Assembly (NCBI GenBank): GCA_010645155.1
Contig: CM021317.1
Location: 3,150,495-3,214,494 of the forward strand
DNA length: 64,000 nucleotides
From: Tigriopus japonicus
Taxonomy: Eukaryota > Arthropoda > Copepoda > Harpacticoida > Harpacticidae
Reading direction: 5' to 3'
Under the pieces are notes generated by a model that ran no database searches, was not told the DNA's origin, and was given only the letters and a program-made list of their open reading frames with translations. The translations under genes and the position numbers were made by a program. Shown here one piece after another: positions 10,474 to 23,700 of the stretch; position 1 is the first letter of the stretch, and every line of letters starts with the position of its first letter.

Positions 10474-12608
10474 CTTCTTCTCCTCAGGGTGACTGATAGT
10501 AGGTCTAAAAAACAGTAGTTGAAACTTACAATAACATTGTAATGAGCCAAATTTATGATATTTTGAAATGTTAACATCAAATTTCAGTACAATCTTCTAG
10601 AATTTCCACCTAATGGCTGGTTATTTCAAGGCTCTAGGATGTGTTGAGAGCCATTCAAATTTACTTGTATGTCTTTCCTATTTTTTGACTTCTACACCAA
10701 TGGTTTTGCGCATTCTTACCACCAGACGTCGTGAATCGCCGAATCGTGAAACTCTACTATGCTGATTGGGCTGATTGAACGTCCTCCAGTGATTAATAAA
10801 CGATCTATGGTCCAGCTCTACACTGCCAATGTTACAACCATTGACTTCTCACGCCAGCATTGCAAAGATTTGAAGCGGAAGGTTGTTATCAATGACTGCC
10901 ATTATGATAAATCATTCACCTGGATCACAGAGAGTTCGGAGGATTTTTTTCAAATTCCTGTACCACTCAAAGTTGACATCCTATTTTATTTTTTTATCTC
11001 ATGTCTTCGGGCTTTCTCGAAATCAACAAGACATAGAAATTGCCTTAGGGTGGCCAAATTCAGACTCGTTATGCGACATTCAAGTTTTCCGAAAGATTTC
11101 CAAATTATGGAACGATCTTTTGGTAATCTGAAAAGTTTAAGAAATCAAGACAAAGGGTTCTAACCAAGGGTTCACTTTTTGTTTTGCTTAATCAAAGACA
11201 CTGTTGGTTACCTCCGGCTTTCTGTATTGGACTACAGAAATGTTTTGAATCTGTTGCTACGTAGTCAGACTGATTTCTTAGTCAGCCATGATGGTCTAGG
11301 AAACAAAATGAGGACGTCTGCTTTACTCGAGTATTTTTCCATCAAAATGTTGGAAAAATGTACCCAAAGATGGCTTTTTGCCTTTATGGGTGGCTCTTGT
11401 GATTCCATGGAGTTGAAAAGTGCGTATTTTCTCAACAGAAAGTAGTTCTACGTATGCTTCATTGCCATCAAGAAACGACCAAAACTCAAGCAACAAAAAC
11501 TTGTCCATGGTCTTGAAAATAAAGCTTACAACTGATCTAACTCATTCCACCTGTTGAGATCAATTTAGAGTCAATCGACAGTTTGTTAGTGGGCCACAAA
11601 GTGGTGGACTATTTTTTATTTTAATGAGGAAGTTCGCCAATGATCGAGTCCTTGCTTTCTACAGTTCGAAAGCCATTACTGACTATCCAAGTACCAATGT
11701 GTGTTCAACAAGTTCGTCAATATATTCACCAGGAGCCAACGATCAACCCAGTTCAAGCCAATCTTGACAATTTTCAGTTTCAATTTGCTACAATTTTCAT
11801 TTATGGACAATAAACACATTAATCGTCTGTTGCGCGACAAAACACTTTTTGTTCCTGCTTTTCCAGTCGTTTGGTACGATAATTTTTGCGGGATTGCATT
11901 GACACGTGTATGACATGCTCTTTATGCTAAAATTGGCATTTTTTATCCTCGAGTGTTCAAAACGCCCAGCATTGGCATATGCCCATTTTTAAATGTTAGA
12001 TTCCAGATTATTAATTCAGTTCAGGGTTGCCAATTTGTATTGATCAGAGTTCAAAGTTAGGTCATGGTCAGAAAATAAAACATTAACATTTCAATGCTTT
12101 AGCAATTCAAATGTTACTTGGAAATTTATGGTTGATAAGAAAGTGCTCAAAAGGACTTGTTTTTTCCACCCCAAAAATACTGAAATATTGGTTGGAAGTA
12201 AGATCAATTTGGCAGGCCTGGAATATTTCAGGGTTCAAAATTATTTGATCATTAGCAAAATATGACAGAAAAAATGTAAAAAATTGAGTCGTAGAGGAAT
12301 TTGATATTTTGTGTACAAGTAGAGGAATAACAAAGAAGTTGTGTGAATGTAATGGCTTGCATTGCTAACAACATTTGTCTTAGTACCAACCGGCACCCAA
12401 CGTGATTCTATTAATACTAGACCGAGTGTAAGCCTAGAAATGTGTCTCTGGTCGCCAACTGTTGAGCGGACAAAAGTGCGGGAACATTTGAAATGTGTGA
12501 TCAGGCACATGTCAACCATGCAAGTGATGAGTCAAATGTGGAATTCAGTAATGTTTTTGGGTCATTCTTAGTTATTGCTGGTGGTCACTTTCGTGAAAGA
12601 ACCAAAGA
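10474..12608. other. Intergenic stretch, nothing recognised
   Basis: AT-rich DNA between two DNA transposons. Frames of 60-134 codons (for example 10759-11163) show no domain, no bias toward coding composition that I can see, and no plausible splice structure. Confidence 0.5.
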
Positions 12609-13331
12609 CTAGTGATGGGAGGCAAACAGGAGCTTGGGCAAGCGGTCCAGTACAGTACCTTGGACTTGCCGAAACTTGGGTCTACTTGGGTGCCTGTACA
12701 AGTATTTTTCCCACCTTACAGGTTTGCCAAATTTGCTAGGAATGAAGACTAAACCTTCGGCATCAGAATTTCAATTAACCAGAAAGTTTCAGCGAAATAG
12801 GGCCCATGCCCTTGTTAGGATGGATTTTTAGATGAAAATACACAATTCAAAGCTTTTGTATCGAGAAATGCAAAAGCTTTTGAGAATATTTCAAAAAAAA
12901 AAAAAAAGAGTTGGCATCTTATATTTTTTTCTAGCAACTCTGAGTGACCGAGCTTGTTACCAAGTGTGACTGTTAAATCTCATTCTTGATTGGCCCGAAA
13001 AGTGTATTAATGTGTGGCTTAGAACGGAAACTAAAGAAAAAACATGGTTTTGCAAATGCTATCCAAATCAAAATATTTTTTGTTTCACTTCCACTGTTTA
13101 TTGCTAAATTATTAAGGTCAAAAGATCATCGAAAATGCAACTTGACATTCTTTTCTTCTAAGTCACACTGCAAGCATCTTAACTCTTCAAAGAGCAACTG
13201 CCGGCAACTGCATCTTCCAATGTTCCTTGAGCTTGCCAAGTGTATTGGTGTATTGCCCAAGTAATGCTTGTCAACAACTTGTGCTTGGGGTGTTTGTGAT
13301 GAATCATTACTTGCCCAAGTCACATCACTAG
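12609..13331. mobile_element. Probable hAT-like MITE with CTAGTGATG ends
   Basis: The left end reads CTAGTGATGGGAGG and the right end, reversed, CTAGTGATGTGACT. Both subterminal regions carry several copies of a CTTGGGCAAG / ACTTGGGC motif, in the manner of the other hAT-like elements here. I could not find matching 8-bp flanks, so the exact ends are uncertain. Confidence 0.45.
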
Positions 13332-13369
13332 TTCACAGAGCTTTTAAGAAACAGAGATGGCAAATTTTG

Positions 13370-14835
13370 GCTTTGGATGAATTTGTCATTTCTTGCCATT
13401 TGACAGATTCTTGTTCCATGTTTCTCCTACTCAATCTCTTGAATCCTGGATCAGGGCAAATTTCCCTCCGCACTAAATTTAGCTCATGTTTTTGCATTTT
13501 TGAAGCAGAGATATGTTTTTGCTTGTAATTATAGGCACATTTCCCTGGCCTGCAGTTTGCAATTTTTTTGATAAGATCATAAAGTCTAAGCTTGTAGATT
13601 GTTTGAATGTCTATGATATCATTTCCCCCAGGACACCACGTTTTAGTAATCATCCAATTGATTAACAATTTAGAACAGTTCATTGACATTTGGTCAATGA
13701 GTCATTGAGTCATCTGTCAGTTGATGTAGTTTATCTTGAATTTACCATGACCTTTGATAAGGTGCATAATTCATGGTCTTGCTTCATCAACTCAAATAGA
13801 GGGAAGCAAGGTATGGCCCAGAGTGGGATTGAAAGCTTCATTAGTGAAAGGAAGCAAATCCTGAGGCTGAAGGATCATTGAGTGGCATGAACAATTTAAA
13901 AAAACACATTTGCATCACCTAGATGGCTCTCACATGACTTAGCGCCCTCAGCACATCCTACCTGGGTGGGTTCTCTTGTTCTCAAAATGAACAACTCACC
14001 ATCAGAGCAAGTCTTCTTAGGGAAACAAAGTTAAGCTTAATTCAATCAAAGAGAAAATGACAATCAGTGCCATCTTGGGGTAGAAACGGTTGTGGGTGCT
14101 TCCATTTAGTCTTTGGCCTTAATTTGTGATTACTCAGCATGGCTTTTTGATTTTTGAACACAATAATATCGTAGCTGAGGTCTAAAAGACTTGAAAAATG
14201 AAGAGAAATCCACTTTCACATGGAAGCTACGATTTTGACAACAAATGCAAGTTGAGGATAAATCTGCAATCAAGATAATTTGGCCCGGTTTTGGCTCCCT
14301 CTAGAGGCGATTTTTGTAACCTTCATTGAAAATTCTTCATTCCACAAAGTTACATTTTAGGTCTGCTCTTTTCCATCATTTTCATTGCCCTTCTTAATAA
14401 GCTTGGTACAAACGCCAGTATTTCATCCTATGTTGAAGATCCAAAATTAGTTTGAGAAGGAATGGTTAGGACTCAAAAAGTTCAGTTGATTAGTTGGAGT
14501 AGGTCTTCCCTCTTTTGCATGAAGTTCTGCCATTTTCTGCAAGTATTTTTGCCTGGTGGCAGAAGCACGACATTCATTCATTTGCCATCACTGAATGCAG
14601 TCAAGAACTGGCGATCATCGTTTTAGATCCCAAAATGCTCAACATTTCACCAACCAATTTTGAGATCGGTTGTTTGATGACTTACATATGTCTCTACCCT
14701 AGTCAATTCTGTACTCATTTTGACAATAGGTTTAACACAAGTCTGATTAATTACTTTTTAACTGAACCACTCGCACTTTTTCCAAGCTACCACAAGCAGA
14801 AAAAACTGGGAGCGAGGCCCCAGCGCAACATTTAA
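13370..14835 (+). pseudogene. LINE reverse transcriptase relic in several frames
   Basis: Successive conserved blocks of one LINE reverse transcriptase can be read with frameshifts and stops. An ILDQGKFPSALN stretch near 13450-13482 is close to the ILDQGKFPSSLK at the window end. VVYLEFTMTFDKV..., a degraded form of the usual VYLDFSKAFDKV with a WI..FL..R.Q-like tail, covers 13690-13881. ILGLLFSIIFIALLNKL and then ISSYVEDPKLV (degraded FADDTKLV) cover 14360-14450, and a decayed thumb-like region runs to about 14835. The order is correct for one element reading rightwards. It is long dead. Confidence 0.65.
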
Positions 14836-15339
14836 AAAAAGCGGCTACAAACCTGGATTACACTGTTCCATTAATGCGAACTTCATTTACAGTAAGAAGC
14901 AAGGTTGTTACATTGACCGTCAATGAAAATCATGTTAAAGTTGACACGTAAAATGCCTTGTTGAGATTACTTAGCGATAAAGAATGTGAACTAAGAATGC
15001 TGGGGTGGAAATTAATCTAAAAGAAATGGAATAGGTGTTCCCCAACATTGGAAATTTAGCATGAAGTTTTAGCTTCGAGTAATATCAGCACCATGAAGGA
15101 TGTAAATTTACTATAAAACACCAAAGAAAACTCCCCTTCCCACCATATTTAAACATTACACACGTACATACATACTAATGAAATTTGATCTGGAAGTTAC
15201 TTACATACTTTTTGGGAACCACATCATTAACAACATAATCTGGAACTTGTTTATCATGACTATTTCTCAAACATTTAATTTCTAGGACCATTGCTCTGTT
15301 ATTGACATTACTTACTTGTTTTAGATCAATACAAGCAAT

Positions 15340-15364
15340 TTCAGTATGTATGTATGTATGTATT
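15340..15364. repeat. (GTAT)n microsatellite, likely 3' tail of a minus-strand LINE
   Basis: AGTATGTATGTATGTATG-type repeat. On the minus strand it reads (ATAC)n and lies downstream of the LINE C-terminal fragment at 15423-15812, where some non-LTR families carry a microsatellite tail. Related ACATAC runs occur at 15168-15176. Confidence 0.55.
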
Positions 15365-15422
15365 TTTAGTTTAAGTATTACAATATACTTTTTTTGGGTT
15401 TGGAAACACTATTCAAGTATGT

Positions 15423-15812
15423 CTATAGAGGCAGTGTTTTTGTAAAGGAGTTTACAGCTCGCTTGAATTGTGATTTGCTGATGTTTCTGGGTTTAGCATC
15501 GGGTGGAAGACTGTTCCATAGACGAATTGCCCTTGGTAAAAACGAGCTCTTTGGGTGGTCTTTCGGATAAGAGATCATTAGGTGGTTTCGGCCGGCCGAT
15601 CTTGTTATCATATTATTGGTCTTTGATGTATAGAATTGGTCGGAAAGAAAAGGAATAGTTCCATTCATTGCACAGTGTGTAAGCATCAGTGTTTCTTTAC
15701 AGACTAAATGGTTTATGGTCGGTATATGTGTTTCCTCCACGAGGGAAGAAACCGTTTTCCGGTCGGATATTTTCGTTCCTCTGAGGAATCTCATTACTCG
15801 ATTGAGAATCAC
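15423..15812 (-). pseudogene. C-terminal fragment of a LINE ORF2
   Basis: A 129-codon minus-strand frame has the pattern seen at the C-terminus of many LINE reverse-transcriptase proteins: an RFLRG-like block, then SFLPRAIRLWNSLPPDAK and SQFKRAVNSF. It ends 60 bp before the microsatellite. The upstream part of the protein is not found to the right, where a foldback element begins at 15947. This looks like a 5'-truncated LINE insertion, the usual fate of such elements. The orientation is opposite to the relic at 13.4-14.8 kb. Confidence 0.65.
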
Positions 15813-15946
15813 CTGAATTCAGTACTAAGCGACAACACTCACGTACGACAAGGAACAGCATTTGAGATTTGTTGACAAGCCTCCAACGAGGGCAGCTGAC
15901 GAGCGGATTTTTGTAAACATAAATTGTGCGCTTGCCAAAGTAAGGG

Positions 15947-16619
15947 CATTATATACAAAGAAAAGCAAAGGTCTGGAATCGAAGGTCTTCTCTGATTAGA
16001 GGGGTCCTGGGGACCCAAGTTCTGATTGGTCAATCACCCCTTGCGCCAACGTGACTAGATGCGGCTAGTTTTGGAAGCTTTCGTGCCCCTAAAAATTACC
16101 AATTCATGGCTTTTAAATCAAGATTAACTTATTGAATGTTTTACACGAGTAGGAAAGAAGGGCCCCTGCAAATTTATGAAGTCTTAGACATGAGATTGCA
16201 TGAACTAGTGGAAAGAGTCAATCCCTTTCTTTTTTGGACACCCTGATGATCTCTCCTCCACATGAGATTGGGAGGGCAAGAAGAAAACAGGGGATCTCAG
16301 TTGCTGAACAAAGGGTGGCACTTCAAATACCATTTCCAAATTGGTGTTTCTGGACTTTGTTTGAGGAAAAGAAAAAAATGCTACAGAATGTCGAAATTTC
16401 TTTAAGTAGTAACATGCCAATTTGTATCTGTAAAATGTATCTATTGGAAAAAAAGCCATGTAATCGCAACTTTCCTGGGACAAAAGCTTGCAAGACAAGC
16501 CGCATCTAGTCACGTTGCAGCAAGGTGTTAGTTGACCAATCAGAACTTGGGTCCCCAGGACCCCTCTAATCAGAGAAGACCTTCGACTCCAGACCTTTGC
16601 CCTTCTTTGTATATAAAGC
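15947..16619. mobile_element. Foldback element with ~170-bp imperfect inverted arms
   Basis: The left arm (15947 to about 16130) and right arm (about 16440-16619) are inverted copies. Shared blocks include TTATATACAAAGAA, AAAGGTCTGGA, GGGGTCCTGGGGACCCAAG, TTCTGATTGGTCAA and GACTAGATGCGGCT. The spacer is about 300 bp. No coding region is convincing, and no target duplication could be fixed. Confidence 0.8.
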
Positions 16620-18265
16620 ATATACTTTTTATATATACATTATACATTATTGCTAGCCAATAGCAATTGCAATTGGATTGTCTTTAAACCTTGTGATCAT
16701 GTCGGTGGTTGCGTAGCATGTAAGAAATTGTCCCTTTGTCTCCACCACTTTAGCACGCACAACAGGGGGCATGATATCCATGTTGAATCGATATCGAATC
16801 CATGTTGAATCGATCGTCCGTAATTGACGCCACGGATATCCGAATCCATAATCAAGGCCGTAAGATTTTCTACTTCCGAACTCTTGGTATCAAATCCAGA
16901 AACAAAATTAAGGGTATAAGGAAACAACTCTTTCAATGGCATTTGGTCCATCTTTGATAGTATCAAAGCAAGTCTTAGATAGTATTGAAGCCAGTCTTAA
17001 TAATATTGGAAAGTTTATCTTGCAATAATGAATTTGCAATTTTCAAGACATCAGGTTAGAAAAGTTGACTAAATTCAACAGCTGTTACTCTCCTACTTTA
17101 TTGATTACTTATTTACAATTTAAACCAGGGGTGTGCAAACCCTGGCCCGTGGGCCAAATGTGGCCCACGAGAGGATTTGCAGTAAGAACAGTTCAATTAC
17201 GTTCTTCCGCAAATGAGACCTTTCATATGTTGACAAAAATACGTATTTCAACTTTCAGCTCAATCAAATGTTGGAGACAAAAGGTATGCTCACTCAAAGT
17301 TCAGTGCAAATCCTACCGAGAATGAATGAATTTGCCCTTTTGTGGTAATTGTTTTACCACAAAAGAATATAGAAATAGAAAACATACTTTCAAAGCAAGT
17401 ATCGGAAGCGTACGCAATGTTTGTGGAAAATCACGCCACCTTGCTGGCATGAAATCCTGCTGTGAATATCGTCCATAGTGAAAGGTCACATTTGCCCCGC
17501 GCCTAACTTCTTCATATCCAAAAATCCTGGCCCCTTGTTACACGGAGCAGGTCTTGATAGGGTTGCCATCTCACAATAGGCTAGCTTGGCGCCTGTTCAG
17601 ATGAACTATAAAAACTGGCATTGAGATGATGGCCTCACTCATTTACTATCTAGGCAGGATCTTTCCAAAATGGCAACCCTCCTTGAGACGCATTACCGGT
17701 TTTATAGGCTTCGGTAGAGCTCATTCATGGTTAGGCTTACTGATGTGTTTCGAGTTGGATTTTTGGCAGAGTTTTGCCATTTTGGTTTTTAGGGTCAAAA
17801 ATCGGACCACAACTAAACTTTTCAACAAACAATAGACCTTATCTACCATAAAATCTGGCAGCACTGCCAACTCGAAATCCATTTTTATAACTGTGGATGG
17901 AACTCGAAATCGAACTAGTTCGAGTGTTGCCAAATTGGTCCCTGTTTAGGTCGTTTCAAAAATTTTAATACAACCTGCCCTATTTAACAGGGATCAACTT
18001 CAGGGTCAAAACTGACAGCACTACTGGTTCGAAACACATCACTAGTTAGGCTAACCTAGAGGTACTAAAAGACAGATTAGCCTTCAATCTATGATTGCCC
18101 GACCCGGCACGAACTGTCTGTGACGTCATTCATCATGTGGGAAGCCGAAGTTTATGATTAAAGGAACCTTTTCTTCTAAGAAACACATCTAAACTATTTC
18201 GCTCATTAATAGTGCGGTTTGGTTAGTAAAAATCCTCAAGCCTGCTGCAAATGTGTCTAAGGTAT

Positions 18266-18713
18266 TATGGCGGACCATATGTAAGTGTGTCAAGAGATGG
18301 TAGTAGACTAGTAGATTGCTATATTTTAACTAGTACATCGATATTTATATCACAGATTTGGTACTCATATGAGCGGCGAGCATGCTCGCCACACCCCTTC
18401 CCCGGGACAACCGCCGCATAAGGTCCGGAACAACTGCCACAAAATGGGACGAAGGCCAATGAGCGGCGACGGAGGCCAATGAGGGGCCACAAAGGCCGAT
18501 GAGCGGCGACGAAGGCCAGTGAGTGGCGACAAAGGCCGATAAGGTGGCCAGCTCACCTCTGAGCCGGTTACGTTGGGGTCACCAGTATGGCGGACGCAAG
18601 GTCCGCCATATGTAAGTGAGTCAAGAGATGGCAGTAGACTCATAGACTGCTATATTTTGACAAGTAAATCGATATCTGGTACTCATACGAGCAGCGAGCA
18701 TTCGCTCGCCACA
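18266..18713 (-). mobile_element. TRIM: 448-bp miniature LTR retrotransposon
   Basis: LTRs at 18266-18393 and 18586-18713 start TATGGCGGAC and end GCTCGCCACA on the plus strand, flanked by GTAT on both sides (18262-18265 and 18714-18717; a 5-bp GTATT reading is also possible). On the minus strand the 5' LTR is followed by one base and then TGGTGACCCCAACGTAACC (18584 downward), a primer-binding site of the tRNA-Trp type. The run GGGGAAGGGG sits directly before the 3' LTR (18403-18394). The inside is about 190 bp, has no gene, and holds a 20-bp tandem repeat. The LTRs differ by substitutions and two ~12-bp indels, so the insertion is not very young. It lies within the hAT element 17126-19518. 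Confidence 0.85.
18448..18547. repeat. 20-bp tandem repeat (about 5 copies) inside the TRIM
   Basis: The GC-rich unit CGACGAAGGCCAATGAGCGG is repeated with small changes. It makes up over half of the TRIM interior and contrasts with the AT-rich surroundings. Confidence 0.85.
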
Positions 18714-19526
18714 GTATTTACCTGATAAGCTAAAAGTGAATTTCAATTAGTGTGGAGTTTAAACAAGAGCCGTTTTATGTCACACAATCGGGTGATTGAC
18801 AACAAAATCTTAGTGATGTGAAATGTGGGCTTGCAAAAGTTTTTTCAGGGGAGGTTTCAAGGTAGGGTTGCCTCCTGGAGAATGGGTGCTTTGCTCTTGT
18901 ATGTAAGCAAACACGAATTTGAGTTTGATTTGCAACCCTGCTCAGAAGTCACTAAAGTTAGGGATGCCTTGCCTTTTGGTGCTCTTTAAAGAAAAAACAG
19001 TTTTATAAAGACTGGTAGACAAAGGGGAATATGATTTCACATAGGTAAATTGGCAACCCCTGTACCAAGTCAATTTCTCAGGACGAATTACAGCAATACA
19101 GCTTAAAGCCTGTCATTGTACTAAAATGAGAGGTTATTTCAAAGCAGTAAATGTTCCGTTGAATTTTCATTGTAGTAACTCGGCCTTAAGTGGTATTCTG
19201 TAATATATCCTTTGTTGAGTCATCCTTGACCAAGTCAAAGCACCACAAAATCAACAAAGAAGAAGTACTCTGGTTTGTTATTGAACTTTGTCAGCATCAG
19301 CTGAATGTTCACAAAACGCTCTCGACCAATCACCTGCATGAACCATTGGGCACCATGTTTTAGCCTACGGCAGCCAGTATCTATCTTAGTGTATCTAGGC
19401 TAACCTAACTTAACCTAACCTTATACTAGAGATTATTTGCCGTTTTGGATGGTGTGGCCCGCGAGCGCCAACGGTCCGGCCAATTTGGCCCAGTGCTAAA
19501 TAAGTTTGCATACCCCTGATTTAAAC

Positions 19527-20743
19527 AATCAGCAAAAACATCATTATTAATGCTAGGAAAACAGGCTCAATTTCAATGTAATTAGGTTTGCTTAAGTTAT
19601 CTTGAAAAGAGACTTTTCTCTATTGCTATTTATATAATTTAGATAGACTTCCAATCCATAAACAATCACATAACCAAATGTATCATTACGCCGATTGCTG
19701 GTACGATAAATGAATGAGTTTCTGGTCTGGAAACAGATAGTCACCCTGAAGGAAAAGAACTTTGAGACATTGCCACCCTGATGTGAAACAGGGGATGACT
19801 TCCGGATAACAGGACCAATCAGATAGCGGAAAGTCTAAGCCATCTCCGCCAATTAAAACCCAGCCCCCGATGATCTACAGCTGTTGAATAATTTTGTTGC
19901 GAGTCCATGAGGCGAAGTCAAACCATATAGTCATGTGTCAAAACAGAAGAATATAAATCGTCAAAATTAAACTAAACAGTGTAATCCCTAATCCACATAT
20001 TCCGCATCACGACAGCTGGAGAGGTTGCGTGGCACAGTTTTTATGTTGCGGAGGAACTTCACAGAGTTATCACTGGTGCATTAAATTAGGAAAAGGGTGG
20101 TTTTCAATTACACATTAAACGGTACAGGTAGTGTTGAGGGATGTAGTTGTTGCATTGAAAGTCAAAATTTCATATTAATTACTTACTCCAACTCGTCAGG
20201 AACAAAATAGCTAAGAAGGAAAGAGGTCCTGAGCGAGCGCTTGGTCGAACAAAAGACTAGAGATAGCAGAGGTTCTAAATAAAGAGTGTAGGCACCATTT
20301 ACATAGGATTAAGGCAATTATTTGTTTAAAAAAGACATTGAAGGTTCTTAATAACATAATGGAAAATAGTTCATACATTGGTTAACAATAAATTGTTTTG
20401 AAACCTTCCTCTGGGGAGTTGCCTTTTGAAGCACATACTAAAGAGTGGCGACACCCTTATAGAACTCTGAGCAGAGAGAAAGCATGTCTCGATCATTGGG
20501 GAAGCGTCGTTTAACGTCACTGAAAACGTTCGAAGATGTCAAATAGTTTAAAGTAAAATTACAGTAATTTCATAAAAAAATTGACATGACATTTGATGTA
20601 AATACACTTATTGCCCATGATAATTGATTTCGACGCTTTAGTGTTTGACAATAGTCCAAATTTCTAGTTAGCCTTGAGTGTCAAGTTAGACTAAACCTTT
20701 GTTAACGGTCTTACAGAGAAATCAAGGTACTATGCAGAACCGG
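19527..20743. other. Intergenic stretch, nothing recognised
   Basis: Noncoding-looking AT-rich DNA between the hAT element and the next gypsy element. No frame with a recognisable domain, no RNA gene and no repeat structure was seen. Confidence 0.5.
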
Positions 20744-20748
20744 CTTGC

Positions 20749-23700
20749 TGAAATAACTACAGTTTGGGTGTTTAGGACCTATATTTAGACATAAGTATTT
20801 ATATATAAGAAAAGGAAGAATAGTTTAGATTAGATATTAAGATTTACCCCCAGCCTTTGTCCGAATTCTTTATACGTTGGAAGTTGTTAGCCGACTCAGG
20901 GGAAAGGTATTTTTGGAAACGCACTTCCTAATTAGCACCGTTCTTCGAATGTTGGATTGTCAGGTTGTAACACTACTCCCAAATTTTGGCGACCCTCTTC
21001 TGGTTGATCTGGACTTGGGATGATACTTGGGTTGTCACTGAATCTGACTCTTCCGTCGCCGACAAGTCTTCAGGGGGAAGTTGATTCAGTGGGGTTGGGC
21101 GTCGACTAAAGAAGTCTGCAGGGTTAAGTTTTCCCGCTCTCCAGACTATATTGTATGCGACGTCCTGGTGGCGCAGAATAATTCGATCAGTTCTGACAGA
21201 TCCTGATCGGGTCCCCTTAAGGATTGGCAAGAGGGGCTTGTGATCGGTGACTATGGTGACATTGGGATTTCCCACAAGATAAATCTTCATCTTTCTCAAC
21301 CCATGATCCACTGCCATAGCCTCGAGGTCTATTTGAGGGTATCGCTTTTCAACACTGGTTGTAGCTCTCGACGAAATCGCAACCGTTTTTAGACATCCAA
21401 TGTTCTCACCCTGGCAGAGGATTGCACAGAGACCATCACGGTGCGCATCAACAAAGAGGAAAGTTGGAAGTGAAGTTTGAAAGAACGTTAAACAAGCAGA
21501 CTTGTGAAGTGAATTTCTTAAGTTATCAAACTCTTTCTGATGTATATTGGTCCATTGGAATTTTGCATGTTTTGTGGTTAGTGATCGAAGGTGGGGTGTC
21601 TCCCTCGCAATGAATGGAATGAAGTCAGAGTTTGATCGGGCCATGCAAAGGAAAGAGACGAGCTCGTCTTTGGTTTTAGGTGGCGCAGCGTCTTGGAGGG
21701 CTTTGGCCTTTTCAGGATCAGGTTTAACTCCCTCCCCAGACACTCGCATGCCCCAAAATGGGATTTCTGACTGGCCAAAGACACATTTCTCGAGATTGAG
21801 TGTCATTCCTTTGATAAGTAGGCGCTCAAAAAAGAGTTTCAAAGACTCATCATGTTCAATTGTTGTGGCCCCTGCAATAATTATATCATCATGGATTGCA
21901 TGAAGACCGGGAATGTCACTAAAGTGGTCTTGGATTGCGCGCATAAACTCTCCCGAAGCGGGTTTGACCCCCATGGGTAATCGCTTGAAGTGATACAATT
22001 GTCCCCTCACTCTGAATACTGTAAGGGGCATAGAGGAAGGGGCTAGGGCTAGCTGGTGAAAAGAGGACCGAAAATCCAATTTTGAGAAAACTTTCATTCC
22101 CACCAACCGAGCCTTAATGGAGTCAATCGTAGGTATGGGAACGTGGGTGTCGATAAGATTCTTATTTAGGTTTCTAAGGTCTACCGTAATACGTATTTGA
22201 CCATCGTCTTTGGGGGCTACTTGGATGTTGCTTACCCATGGAGCAGGGCCTCGATGGAGTTCAACAATGTCCTCGGTGAGCATTTTCTGGATTTCTTGTT
22301 CAACTTTTGCCTCCAGGTGGAAGGGGACGTATCTTGGAGGGCACGCAACTGGTCTTGGATTGTCAACAAGGTGAAGTTCTACATGATGTTCACGCAGGAG
22401 CCCCACCCCTTCAAAGACAGGGCGAAATTTGGCTGATTTGGAAAACGTGGTTGAAGCACTCGACACACTGTGAATCAACTGATCCACTTGGTAGCCAGGA
22501 AGGTTGATGGTGATAATCCCCAGGGAGGTGCATGTGTTGCAGGAAATTAACGGTATCATGGGGCGTGATGGAAGATCTTCCACTACGTACCATTTTGAAG
22601 CTAGCGTGATGCCATTCCAGGTGACGTCTGCTGTTCCAACTCCGATAGGGGAAATTGGATCCGACGAGGTACCGTACGGTTTTATTTTGACCTTGGTTGG
22701 TCTAATGTTGGCAAGAAGAGAACGTGGTGCAAGTCGTTTAGGTATCACGTTGATTTGTGCCCCAGAGTCAGGCACTCCAGTGATGGGTACGCCTTCGATC
22801 TCGACTCTTACTTGTGGTGAGGAGGAAGGTCGACTTGACTTGTTCTCCGCCGTAAATACCTTCAGGTAATGTGTCTCCTCATCGGAACTGGGGGAATTGT
22901 CACCTTCTTCCGATGATGGTGATGATGCACGGGTCCTTGCCGTTGTCTTGTCGTGCTTTGAATATCTAGCTCGTGTGTCCAACGGAGACCGCTTTTTGGT
23001 TTTCGACCTTGTTTTAGAGCGTTGAGATGTGCGACATACCGCGGCAAAGTGACCAGGCTTTTTACACACTGAACACGTTATATTTCGTGCAGGGCAGGAT
23101 TCGAGGTTGTGAAGTTGTTTTGAACCACATCGGTAGCACTCTAATTTATGAGACTTGATGCCGGCTTGACGCTTGAAGCTCTTCGAATATGGCCCTGATA
23201 TTTTGTTCGTTTCGAGCATTTGGGCATGTTGGGGAAATACTGAACCATTGCCATTCTTGAGGGAATGTGAGGCTAAAGCTGAGTCTTCGAAGAGAGTGCC
23301 GTTGGTTATTGCCTCTTCAAGGCACCAGTTTTTTTGAATCACTGCGTCGCGCAATGTTTGATTTGATGTTCCCAATACCAACTGGATTTTCGTGGCCATG
23401 GTCACTGGGTTACCCTCATTGAATTCTTGGCTATCAAAGCCACAGAGTTCAGCACTTCGTCGGCATCGCTCAGCGAATTTGGATATTGTCTCTCCTGTTT
23501 CCTGGCGCAAGGCACGATAGTGGACTATTGCTTGCCATCTGGACGATTTGGGGCGATATTGTCGCCTGAGTGTCTCAATAATATCGTCGTATGTCTTGTC
23601 CTCATCACTCCGGACATTTGGGCATCCAGCTTGAATATCCCGGAGTCCATTCTCCCCAATAAACCACAGAAGCTTCTTCTTTTTCGATTTCAAGAATCGT

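Larger units (their letters stand above)
17126..19518. mobile_element. Non-autonomous hAT element with perfect 8-bp TSD, containing a TRIM
   Basis: The ends are CAGGGGTGTGCAAACC and, reversed, CAGGGGTATGCAAACTT. The 8-bp flanks ATTTAAAC are identical (17118-17125 and 19519-19526). Subterminal GGCCC / GGGCC motifs (GGCCCGTGGGCC, TTGGCCCA) mirror each other at both ends. No transposase is present. The interior includes a half copy of the palindromic repeat also seen at 58838-59291 (about 17185-17370), the TRIM at 18266-18713, and a partial copy of the MITE of 58094-58208 (about 19114-19180). Sequence at 17745-17885 also resembles 44690-44800. Confidence 0.85.

Noticed and set aside
12609..13331. 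An 8-bp target duplication for the CTAGTGATG element
   Set aside because: Flanks CCAAAGAC and GTTCACAG do not match at any sensible offset.
18365..18643. 92-codon frame over the GC-rich tandem repeat
   Set aside because: It runs from LTR to LTR of the TRIM and is a by-product of the 20-bp tandem repeat and high GC.
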